Made by a program: the position numbers and the translations under genes
Shown here: positions 45,979 to 54,237 of the stretch, one piece after another
Numbering within the stretch: position 1 is the stretch's first letter
Layout of the letters: each line of letters begins with the position of its first letter
DNA from: an uncultured Bacteroides sp.
GTDB lineage: Bacteria > Bacteroidota > Bacteroidia > Bacteroidales > Bacteroidaceae
DNA: 64,000 nt
Reading direction: 5' to 3'
NCBI RefSeq assembly: GCF_905207245.1
Contig: NZ_CAJLKP010000016.1
Coordinates: 21,069-85,068 of the forward strand
The notes under the pieces: model-generated
Told to the model about the DNA's origin: nothing
Seen by the model: only the letters and a program-made list of their open reading frames with translations
The model's database searches: none

Positions 45979-46090
45979 CGATTCTAATTTACAGAACAAA
46001 CTTACATAAAAAGATGGATTCCTTAGAGTATTAGATAATTCCGAGAGACAAAGATATAAATGTTTATTTTTGCTTCCAAATTTAATTCGT

Positions 46091-46195
46091 ATGGATTCAA
46101 AGAAAACAGTTCCTCATTATTACAGTAAAATCAGCTTGCCGCCCCCGGGTATTTTAGTGAGAAGAAGTATTAATGAAAAACTGCATATAATTTAA
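46091..46195 (+). CDS. Possible 34-residue peptide gene
   Basis: An ATG at 46091 opens a 34-codon frame (beginning MDSKKTVPHYYSKISLPPPG, ending with TAA at 46193). A TATTTTTG box at 46065-46072 could be a -7 element, but no TTTG lies at the right distance and no ribosome binding site is evident. No family is recognised. It may be chance; the rest of the spacer 45979-46275 shows nothing more. Confidence 0.22.
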   Translation: MDSKKTVPHYYSKISLPPPGILVRRSINEKLHII

Positions 46196-46235
46196 AGAAA
46201 GCAGGCGAAAGAATAGACAAAACGTTTTTTTTTCG

Positions 46236-46243
46236 TATATTTG
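46236..46243 (+). promoter_or_regulatory. Possible -7 element for the retropepsin-like protease gene
   Basis: TATATTTG matches TAnnTTTG, 32 bases before the ATG at 46276. No TTTG is found at the -33 position; a T run stands near there instead. Confidence 0.4.
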
Positions 46244-46275
46244 AGAGATTATACAATCTACTAATACTCACAGAC

Positions 46276-47721
46276 ATGAAGAAGATATTTCTCGTTGCAA
46301 TTATCTGCACAAGCCTCAGTGCATTCGGCCAAACCGCCAACGAGCGGGCAGCAAACTACATGAATCAGGAAAACTGGTTTGAGTTGCATTGGGAATTTGC
46401 TGCCAACAAAGACTCGCTGGACCCTTTTCTGCGTGACTTTGGGCAAGCATTGCTATGCAACTTCTTCAACCGTCCCGAAGCCGCCTGCAAAGCCATCGGC
46501 AAATTGCTTGCCGAACAACAGGAGAATATGGGATTTGAAAACACGGCTTCCATGATTTACCTTCTCACCGAAAACCTGAGCAAGCAGGGAGCAAACGACC
46601 AGGCCGCCGAAACCCTGAAAAGTTTCTGCGACCAACTGGAGGGGCAGGTGGACAGTGTCTTTCTTGCCGGATATCGGAGGAAAGAAAAAGAATATCGTGT
46701 TTTGTCCGGCTACGCCTTATACCAATGGGAAAAGCCAGAAACGGATTTAGTGCTGCCTATCCGCATAGACAATGTGGGCAAAAGTGGTTCGGGAGCCACT
46801 ACCATAACTCTGGAAGGCAATATAAATGGAAAAGAACAGAACTTTACGCTGGATACGGGTGCAGGTGTCAATGTAGTCACCCCTGAAATAGCAAAAACCT
46901 GCGGAATGAAGATACTGGATATAGAAATCACAGCAAACGGAGTAGGTACAGGGAGCGGACAATTTGCCATTGCCGAAGAAATAAAGGTAGGTCCGCTTGT
47001 GATGAGAAACGTACCTTTCTATGTGCTGGATATGAAAACCGGAGAAGAAAAAGTCGACCGCTACATGGAACATCTGGAAGCTATCATCGGACTGCCTATC
47101 CTCAATCAGTTCCAAGAAATAAAACTGGATTTCCTCACCAACCGCCTGACTATTCCCAAAGACTTGACTCCTGCACCGAAATTTGCCCCGAATATCTGTT
47201 TTACAGGGAAAAACATCCTTGATCTTCAAGTGGTATATGACCATGAATTACTACGGATGAATTTCGACAGCGGCTCCGGTCTCAGTCAGTTGAATTACGA
47301 TTACTTTGAACGGCATAAAAGCCGCATTGAACGAATAGCAGAAAGGGACTCAATGGGGCTTGGCGGTTTTGGTGGCACAGCACGGGTCTGTATTTACAAA
47401 TTGCCGGGTGCATGTTTCCAGATAGGAGAGTATATAGGATGCACAGATAGTCTCAGTGTAGTGGCAACACCTGAACAAAATGGCCTTCACTTCGCCGGAG
47501 ATGGAATCATAGGAATGGATATATTCCGGAGCTTTAGCACGGTTACAATCAATCTGAAGGATATGTTCGTGAAGACGACGCCACGGACACAAGGAGCAAA
47601 TGCAATGATATACGACTCTAAAAAACTGCACTTAAAGCTACCGGAAGATAAATTGAATATAACAGATATATTATTGGGGGTAGCAAATATATATCTGGAC
47701 TACTGGAAAACTCAGCATTAA
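46276..47721 (+). CDS. Exported retropepsin-like aspartyl protease with two Asp motifs
   Basis: The 481-residue protein has a signal peptide (MKKIFLVAIICTSLSAFGQ), a helical N-terminal part (about 25-150), and two related halves. The first contains FTLDTGAGVNVVTPEIAK (Asp about 193) and the second MNFDSGSGLSQLNY (Asp about 331), each followed by the flap-like GVGTGSGQF or LGGFGGTA region. Retropepsin-like proteins usually contribute one Asp each to a dimer; here one chain supplies both, as in pepsin-type enzymes. Each half ends in ILNQFQEIKLDF or IGMDIFRSFSTVTI. It converges on porV; whether they work together is unknown. Confidence 0.82.
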   Translation: MKKIFLVAIICTSLSAFGQTANERAANYMNQENWFELHWEFAANKDSLDPFLRDFGQALLCNFFNRPEAACKAIGKLLAEQQENMGFENTASMIYLLTENLSKQGANDQAAETLKSFCDQLEGQVDSVFLAGYRRKEKEYRVLSGYALYQWEKPETDLVLPIRIDNVGKSGSGATTITLEGNINGKEQNFTLDTGAGVNVVTPEIAKTCGMKILDIEITANGVGTGSGQFAIAEEIKVGPLVMRNVPFYVLDMKTGEEKVDRYMEHLEAIIGLPILNQFQEIKLDFLTNRLTIPKDLTPAPKFAPNICFTGKNILDLQVVYDHELLRMNFDSGSGLSQLNYDYFERHKSRIERIAERDSMGLGGFGGTARVCIYKLPGACFQIGEYIGCTDSLSVVATPEQNGLHFAGDGIIGMDIFRSFSTVTINLKDMFVKTTPRTQGANAMIYDSKKLHLKLPEDKLNITDILLGVANIYLDYWKTQH

Positions 47722-47787
47722 TGAATGTTCCACACACAGCTCCTCTTCCTGCCGAAAGGCACTTGTAACCCGTAACTCGTAGCTGCT

Positions 47788-48960
47788 TCATCTTCTGCGA
47801 CGTCCGAACAAGTCTTTTATTCCGTCAAGATCGAAGCCTAACGTAAAGCGAAGTGTCTGGTCGAGCGGATTGCTCTGTGCCGTAGATACCAGATAGGCAG
47901 CATCCAGCGAGAACACACTCATCTTGAAGCCTGCACCGAACGAGAAGTACTTACGGTTTCCCTTATTTTCATGCTCCCAGTGATAGCCGCCACGAACGGA
48001 AAACTGTTCGTGATAGGTATATTCCAAACCCAACGACCACTGTATCTCCTGCAATTCTTCCTTGAAACCACCGGGGGCGTCACTGAAAGATTTAAAGATA
48101 CCTTTAATGGGTGAGATATCATTGTAGTCACTGTCCAGACGCTCTTCATATTCTTCCTGTGACTCATCTTTTCCCCGGACTGGACGGGTGGGAACCATGT
48201 ATTTATTAGCATCAAAGCTGACTCCAAGCGTATTGTAATCATCTATCGGAAACAGCAAAGAAGCTCCCAAACGCAGGTTGGTAGGCAGAAACTGGCTGGT
48301 ATTGCCGCTATCATAAGAAATCTTCGTACCGATATTAGAGGCATTCAGTCCGAAAGAGAGCATGCACTCACGCTGCGCTAAAATAATATAATTGGTATAA
48401 TAGAACGCAATATCAGCAGCAAAGGCTGAACCGGCAGAAACCTCTTCATCTTCCCTATACGCCAAGTCAGAGTAGATATACCGCAAAGCAACAGCCGCAG
48501 AGAAGCGTTCGGAAAGCATACGGGAGTAAGCAACATCTACTGCCATTTCATAAGGTTTGATGGAATAGCCCGGGGAATTTGCATCCTGATAACCAACAGG
48601 AACCTCACCTAAAGAGAAGTAACGCAGCGAACCACTGACGGCCTGATAATCTCCGATACGATAATAGCCTGCCACATACGCCAGATCGATATCATTCACC
48701 AATTTACGCAACCAGGGAGTATATGAAACAGCTACTCCGGCACGGCTGATGGTGAACGGATACTTTGCAGGATTCCAGTATTGGGAATTCACGTCCGGAT
48801 CGGTTGCCGCACCAACATCGCCCATACCGCCACCACGGGAATCGGGAGCAATGCCCAAAGAGTTAACGCCGGTATTGACAGGGTTAAACTGGTTCTTATC
48901 TTGTGCAAAAAGACTTACGGATAAGAAAGCTATGATGGATACTAAGATAAATTTCTTCAT
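47788..48960 (-). CDS. porV: Type IX secretion outer-membrane protein PorV
   Basis: Start MKKFILVSIIAFLSVSLFAQ at 48960 carries the signal peptide; the frame is open to 49008. The mature protein begins NPVNTGVNSLGIAPDSRGGGMGDVGAATDPDVNSQYWNPAKY, the conserved start of PorV, and it is a roughly 14-strand barrel. In the type IX system PorV delivers cargo from the translocon to PorU. The porU gene lies directly upstream on the same strand, the usual pairing. Confidence 0.92.
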   Translation of the reverse strand: MKKFILVSIIAFLSVSLFAQDKNQFNPVNTGVNSLGIAPDSRGGGMGDVGAATDPDVNSQYWNPAKYPFTISRAGVAVSYTPWLRKLVNDIDLAYVAGYYRIGDYQAVSGSLRYFSLGEVPVGYQDANSPGYSIKPYEMAVDVAYSRMLSERFSAAVALRYIYSDLAYREDEEVSAGSAFAADIAFYYTNYIILAQRECMLSFGLNASNIGTKISYDSGNTSQFLPTNLRLGASLLFPIDDYNTLGVSFDANKYMVPTRPVRGKDESQEEYEERLDSDYNDISPIKGIFKSFSDAPGGFKEELQEIQWSLGLEYTYHEQFSVRGGYHWEHENKGNRKYFSFGAGFKMSVFSLDAAYLVSTAQSNPLDQTLRFTLGFDLDGIKDLFGRRRR

Positions 48961-49008
48961 ACAGCATGTTTTATGGAACTGTCTTAATAAAACTATAAAC
49001 AACCTCAT

Positions 49009-52000
49009 TTATTGTGACAGGATAATGATTTTCTGTGCTTTCGTACTTTCACGACTGCCATCGGAGACAATGGAAGCACGATACAAATATACACCGGGTG
49101 CCAGGCGTTGTCCCCCATTGCTGCATAAATCCCATTCTATATAATAAGTTTGTCCCTCGGATATACCCTTTTCAAGATGTGTCCACAATTCCCGCCCGGA
49201 AAAATCATAGACCGACATGCGCACGGCAAGCGTAGAACCGGGACGATTATGGGAAAGAACAAACGTTGTGTTCTCCCTTGCAGGGCTCTGCGTACAAATC
49301 ACGGAGAAAAGATTGGGGCGCAATCCGCGAACGACTTCAAAATCCAACGTCTTTGTAGAAGAGTTATTCAGCAAATCCCAGGCACGGAATGCAAGAGTAT
49401 GCTTCCCTTCGGCAAGGTCGGGCACGGAGAAGTGCACCCCCCCCCGGGTATAATCTCCGGCTGTGGAAGTATAGTAATCATTCAGATTATAGGTCAGCAC
49501 CGCACTGCCGTCAATGCAGAGCGAAAGGTCATGACCAATGCCATTGCCTACCGTATTGATACCGTCAGCATCTTCCAACTCTGCCACAAACAGAGGTGTA
49601 TTATTGGTTTGTCCGCCGGACTGGAAATCCGGGGTATTCAGATAAATCGCCATCTTAGGACCTAAAGTATCCGAAGAAATCTCGTCGGCTGTGCCCCCTA
49701 CCAGAAAATGGTCAAAATATCCTCCCGCTTCATTAGTCCGGTCTGCACTCAGAGCATAAAGACTCAACAGACCTTCTTCATCCGAATAATTGATATCCAA
49801 CGGCACAGGGAAAGTAAATTCAAAACGTCCCCGACGAACGGAGTCACTGCCGGAGAAAAGTGTTTTGCTGCGCTCGGTATAAGTGTAAGCCCCCTCGCCC
49901 CGATTGTCAAGCGTGGTAACCTGCTCTTTACTGTCGAGCACAGTAGGGTGTACCGTACCGGTAAAGTCCTCTGCCGGATTACCCTCAGGAGTCAGAATAT
50001 GTCCTTTGACGGTAATCTTGCTGCCGGCTTTCGCTTGCGGATAGACGGCACCTTCTTCTGCCACATTCACTCCTGCAAATTCATCTATTTGTACCTGATA
50101 ATCGGGATATGCCAAAGTCAGGGCAGGATCGCCGATAAGGGCGAAATTCAGTTTATTCTTATCGTTCGCCAACGCCTCATCACATTTGGAGAGGCGCATA
50201 ATGTCTCCCAACCGGAGACGTTTGCCTTCGGGACGGGAAAAGATGTGACGAAGGAAAGCCTGATTCAGGGCGGAGTTCTGCGAAGCATATACCACACGGG
50301 AGGTAGTGAGCAAGGCAATGGCGCCACCTCTGGCATTCAGAAACGCCTGTTCGCCTGCCGAAGTCTGTATATCGTCAAAACGGGTGAAGTCGCAGGTAGC
50401 TGTTATCCACAAAGGAAGACGAGGAGAAGACATTTTGGTGATGTCGTTGGTTGTCAACAGGCTTTCTGCTGCCCAGGCAGAGGCGCTTCCATGTCCCGTG
50501 TAGTTGACTACCAGCATCCCTTTATCGAACATTTGCAAAAGGCACTTCGTAGCATCAGGATACGTTTCTCCCGTAGCGGAAGCCTCACGACGGAAGGCAT
50601 CAGCATAAATCCGGTTGACAAGCAGGGAAGGATAATTCCGTTCAGTATAACTTGCCAGTATCTCAGATTGGGAGATATGCAGGTTCTTATCTCCATCATC
50701 GGATACATAACAGACGGTATGTTTCCAAGGGCCTGCATGCTTGTTTTCCATATAAGCAATGGTCTTATCTACAGTTGCTTTTGCCTCAGTAGCCGTGCGG
50801 ACAGGAAAACGTCCGATGCCGATATCCAACATGGCAGCCGTCAGATTATCACCTTCCTCATCATCCAGAAAGCCGAAGTAGTCATCGGTTACATAGGAAC
50901 CGGTTTCTTCGATAGAGTTCTCCGATTGATAAGAGAGCAGATAATTATCCGGATGGTAGTTCTTCCAAGAAGAGGTCAGCATACGGTTGTCATAACTGCA
51001 ATCTCCAAAGAATAACAAGTATTTAGGACGTTCGACAGCTTTAGGGAAACGGTCGTAGAGCATCTTCATCAAGCGGCGGTAAGCTGTTCCGTCCGGCGTC
51101 CCGGAAGAGAATTCATTGTAGACTTGCGGAGCAGGAATGACTACAACAGACATTCCGTCCTTCTCACGATGCGCCTGTGCCAATCGTTCTGCCTGTGTCA
51201 TCAGGTCAGTCCGGTCGGGAGAGATGATAATCATATCGGTTGGTTCCAGAGAATGCAGGTTCTGATTTGCAATGCCGCCCGCAGATTCTACAGTTTCAAA
51301 GCCTGTTGCTTCGGGAGTAACAGCAACAAATTCACGCAGTTTCCCCGCAGGAATGGTGAATGTATAGGTACCATCGGCAAAACGCCCCTCTATTCTACTG
51401 ATACTTGCAGGGTCGGTTACATCCCAGATAACGGTGGAGGCTGTGGCACCGGATAGTACGAATGTGGTTTCCTTATTAATAGAAGCCAGAGAACGGAAAG
51501 TTAGATAAGGAGCGTTCAGAGTAAGTTCGCGAGTATAGTTCAAAGCGATATAATCCAGACGGCCCGATGTTCCTGACGGACGGGTATGAGTGACGGTTAC
51601 CACGGCAGTCTCCGAATTTGCTCCCCGCCAGAAAGTATTTATGGTTGTAGAAGTGGCTTTTGTGTAATACTGATTATCGGATGAAATAGATGCTAACGAG
51701 GCGCTACCTTGTGCTACGTCATCCACCGAGACAGCATAAGAAGTGGGCACTCCAATGGAACGGGCGGCAAATGTGGTAGTCAACCAGCCGACTTCTCCGG
51801 GTACAATGCCCGGCAAATGTAAGGTATAGTTTTTCACATTTCCTGCAACATAATCATAGTCTTCATAAAGCTCCCTGCCGGTATTGGCCCAGCTAAATGC
51901 ATCTTTCTCATAAAGGGCATAAGAGTTGAATGTAGTCAGCCGGTTGCCAGCAGTGCCTTGCACAGAGGGTACTACTTCGGTTTCCATTTCCGGAATATCA

Positions 52001-52842
52001 TCCCGGTCGGTCAAAAAATAATATCCTTCATCGGAATAGAAATTACGTTCGCGGATAAAATAAGAGTTTTTGGTATCAGGCTTCCAGGAAACAGTGCCAC
52101 GCGCATAAAATAACACGCCGTCCGACAAACGCAGTAAGGGGACTTCGGGCAAATCAGCCGAAGGATGTTCACTGAAACGCTGGGAAAGTAAATAGCCACC
52201 ATACCCAAATACCCGCACTTTCTCCGGTCTGGAAAAGCCCATTTTCTTCAATTCGGCATTCATAATCTTAAAGACTCCGGTGTTCCGGACACGTATCTTC
52301 GTCCAACGACCGGAGGAAAGAAGTGAATTAGTACAGTCTTTCAGAGAAGTTTTAATAGAGGAGGTTGCAGTGCTCCGGGTGGCTGCCCCCTCTCCCATTT
52401 CTTCTTTCTTCGGGAAAGATTTCACCGATAATTTAAAAGAGTTCAGTCGTTGATAACTGCCTTCCCGATAGACCACGGGGACAAAGTGTATGGAGAGGAA
52501 ACCACGATGTGCGGAGACTTTGATAAACGAAGTTATTTGTGGAGATACCGGCAGACCTTCCCTGAAAGCCATGTCTTCATCTGGAAACCGGCGCAAACTG
52601 TCGAGCCGGATTTCTAAAGCCGCCACTTCGTTCTTGTTTAATCTCTGATATTCCGGAAACTCTATTTCAACTTGATAAGTAAAAGAACGGAAATCATCCT
52701 TCAACGGAAGTTCTCGCGTCACTACGGGAAGCGTTTGCACGGACGGCAACTCCTGCCAGTTCAGCGTAACGAATTCCTGCGCCAAAACCGGAAGAAAGAG
52801 AGCAATAAAGCAACAAAGCAACCAGCAACGTTTAACGAACAT
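49009..52842 (-). CDS. porU: Type IX secretion system sortase PorU (C25-type)
   Basis: The 1277-residue protein has a signal peptide, a large N-terminal beta region, and a gingipain-type peptidase domain (about 534-900). The catalytic His is in VNYTGHGSASAW (about 784) and the Cys in ITATCDFTRFDD (about 817). The C terminus (about 1185-1277) is a type IX sorting domain: SVYDFSGRELW, YYIEWDLCSNGGQRLAPGVYLYRA. PorU cuts the C-terminal signals of cargo proteins and joins them to lipopolysaccharide. No porK-N or sov gene is in the window, so a full system is not shown here. Confidence 0.92.
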   Translation of the reverse strand: MFVKRCWLLCCFIALFLPVLAQEFVTLNWQELPSVQTLPVVTRELPLKDDFRSFTYQVEIEFPEYQRLNKNEVAALEIRLDSLRRFPDEDMAFREGLPVSPQITSFIKVSAHRGFLSIHFVPVVYREGSYQRLNSFKLSVKSFPKKEEMGEGAATRSTATSSIKTSLKDCTNSLLSSGRWTKIRVRNTGVFKIMNAELKKMGFSRPEKVRVFGYGGYLLSQRFSEHPSADLPEVPLLRLSDGVLFYARGTVSWKPDTKNSYFIRERNFYSDEGYYFLTDRDDIPEMETEVVPSVQGTAGNRLTTFNSYALYEKDAFSWANTGRELYEDYDYVAGNVKNYTLHLPGIVPGEVGWLTTTFAARSIGVPTSYAVSVDDVAQGSASLASISSDNQYYTKATSTTINTFWRGANSETAVVTVTHTRPSGTSGRLDYIALNYTRELTLNAPYLTFRSLASINKETTFVLSGATASTVIWDVTDPASISRIEGRFADGTYTFTIPAGKLREFVAVTPEATGFETVESAGGIANQNLHSLEPTDMIIISPDRTDLMTQAERLAQAHREKDGMSVVVIPAPQVYNEFSSGTPDGTAYRRLMKMLYDRFPKAVERPKYLLFFGDCSYDNRMLTSSWKNYHPDNYLLSYQSENSIEETGSYVTDDYFGFLDDEEGDNLTAAMLDIGIGRFPVRTATEAKATVDKTIAYMENKHAGPWKHTVCYVSDDGDKNLHISQSEILASYTERNYPSLLVNRIYADAFRREASATGETYPDATKCLLQMFDKGMLVVNYTGHGSASAWAAESLLTTNDITKMSSPRLPLWITATCDFTRFDDIQTSAGEQAFLNARGGAIALLTTSRVVYASQNSALNQAFLRHIFSRPEGKRLRLGDIMRLSKCDEALANDKNKLNFALIGDPALTLAYPDYQVQIDEFAGVNVAEEGAVYPQAKAGSKITVKGHILTPEGNPAEDFTGTVHPTVLDSKEQVTTLDNRGEGAYTYTERSKTLFSGSDSVRRGRFEFTFPVPLDINYSDEEGLLSLYALSADRTNEAGGYFDHFLVGGTADEISSDTLGPKMAIYLNTPDFQSGGQTNNTPLFVAELEDADGINTVGNGIGHDLSLCIDGSAVLTYNLNDYYTSTAGDYTRGGVHFSVPDLAEGKHTLAFRAWDLLNNSSTKTLDFEVVRGLRPNLFSVICTQSPARENTTFVLSHNRPGSTLAVRMSVYDFSGRELWTHLEKGISEGQTYYIEWDLCSNGGQRLAPGVYLYRASIVSDGSRESTKAQKIIILSQ

Positions 52843-52858
52843 ATATTAATAAATTGAC

Positions 52859-53476
52859 TCAACGAATATAAAAGTCGAGCAACTTATCTTCTCCGAGGTA
52901 TCCTTGTAAATGCTGTCCTATCTGTACCGGACCTACGCCTGCGGGAGTTCCCGTAAACAACAGGTCGCCAATTTTCAGCGTCATAAAGCGGCTGACGTAT
53001 GCTATAATCTCATCCACCTTGAAAAGCATATCCGAGGTGTTTCCGTGCTGCACTTCCCGTCCGTCTATTTCCATACGGAAATCGAGTTGCTGCACATCGC
53101 CTCCTGCCTGTTCCAAAGGAACAAATGTACCTATAGCCGCCGAATTGTCGAACGCTTTGCAGAGTTCCCAGGGATTGCCCCCCTCGCGGAACTTGCGTTG
53201 CAGATCACGCGCTGTAAAGTCGATACCTACCGTCACCGCGTCGTAATAACGGCTTGCAAAGCGCGGCGCAATATTCTTTCCCAAACGGCAGATGCGTACC
53301 ACCACTTCTGTTTCATAATGAACCTCATCCGAAAAATCGGGAATAAAGAAAGGCTTTCCGTCTTTCAATATCGCCGAGTCGGGCTTCATGAAGATAACCG
53401 GCTCTTTATTTACTAACGTATGCCCCAGCTCTTTATTGTGCAGTGCATAGTTCATTCCAACAGCAATAATCTTCAT
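52859..53476 (-). CDS. Fumarylacetoacetate hydrolase family protein
   Basis: The 205-residue enzyme matches the short FAH family: MKIIAVGMNYALHNKELG at the start, EPVIFMKPDSAIL, metal ligands in DEVHYETEVVVRI, VGIDFTARDLQ, NTSDMLFKVDEIIAYVSRFM and the closing GDLLFTGTPAGVGPV. Members cleave or decarboxylate acylpyruvate-type compounds; some act as oxaloacetate decarboxylase. Its start shares a base with the rex stop (TAATG at 53474-53478), so translation is coupled to rex, but the link is otherwise unexplained. Confidence 0.88.
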   Translation of the reverse strand: MKIIAVGMNYALHNKELGHTLVNKEPVIFMKPDSAILKDGKPFFIPDFSDEVHYETEVVVRICRLGKNIAPRFASRYYDAVTVGIDFTARDLQRKFREGGNPWELCKAFDNSAAIGTFVPLEQAGGDVQQLDFRMEIDGREVQHGNTSDMLFKVDEIIAYVSRFMTLKIGDLLFTGTPAGVGPVQIGQHLQGYLGEDKLLDFYIR

Positions 53477-54147
53477 TATTTGATTTCGTTAAAATTCAGG
53501 CGGTTGAACATCACCGCCAAATGAGCATATAGAGAAGTATTCTGGACAACGATATTTTCCGGCACGCGGATACGGAAAGGGGTAAAGTTCCACACTGCTT
53601 TAATGCCGCCGGATATCATTGTATCCGTAATCCGTTGGGCTATCTCGATGGGTACGGTCAGTACGCCGATATTCACATCATATTCGTGCATCTTCTGCTC
53701 AAAATCGTCAGAATGGAAAATAGGAATACCGTTCAGTGTAGTACCTACCAATTCGGGATTAACATCGAATGCCGCCACTATTTCCAGTCCGAAATGCTTC
53801 AAACCGGAGTCGCGCAACAAGGCACCCCCCAAGCTACCTACACCAAAAAGGAATGCTTTGTGCATATCGGTAAATCCCAGGAAGTCTTCCAATACGGCAA
53901 TCAGCGTATCGACTTCATAGCCCACACGCGTGCGTCCGGAGATATTCACATAAGACAAGTCTTTAGCTATCTGGGAAGCATCTATATTGATTTCTTTGGA
54001 TATTTGCGTAGAAGAGACAAACCGTTCGCCCCGCTGTTTGAGTAGCTTGACATTCGACAAGTACCACGGCAACCTGCGCAAAGTAGGCTCCGGCACTTTC
54101 ATGCTATCCTTATATTGAATTGCCTGGTTCGTGGTCATTTTCTTCAT
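53476..54147 (-). CDS. rex: Redox-sensing transcriptional repressor Rex
   Basis: The 223-residue protein has the N-terminal winged helix (VPEPTLRRLPWYLSNVKLLKQRGERFVSSTQISKEINIDASQIAKDLSYV) and a Rossmann domain with FLFGVGSLGGALL (about 100-112) and AAFDVNPELVG. Rex leaves its operators when NADH is high, and so turns on fermentation and respiration genes. A TATTTTTG box on the minus strand at 54169-54176 is a possible -7 element. The coupled gene downstream is the FAH-family enzyme. Confidence 0.95.
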   Translation of the reverse strand: MKKMTTNQAIQYKDSMKVPEPTLRRLPWYLSNVKLLKQRGERFVSSTQISKEINIDASQIAKDLSYVNISGRTRVGYEVDTLIAVLEDFLGFTDMHKAFLFGVGSLGGALLRDSGLKHFGLEIVAAFDVNPELVGTTLNGIPIFHSDDFEQKMHEYDVNIGVLTVPIEIAQRITDTMISGGIKAVWNFTPFRIRVPENIVVQNTSLYAHLAVMFNRLNFNEIK

Positions 54148-54237
54148 TTCTTATAGGTTACGGATTGACAAAAATACGCTTTTTTCCGAAAATGAACAGT
54201 CATACAGAAGAAAGTTAACATAATTTCTACAAAAGTG

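Noticed and set aside
49708..51015. Plus-strand open frame of 435 codons
   Set aside because: It is antisense to porU across its catalytic domain; no domain is recognisable.
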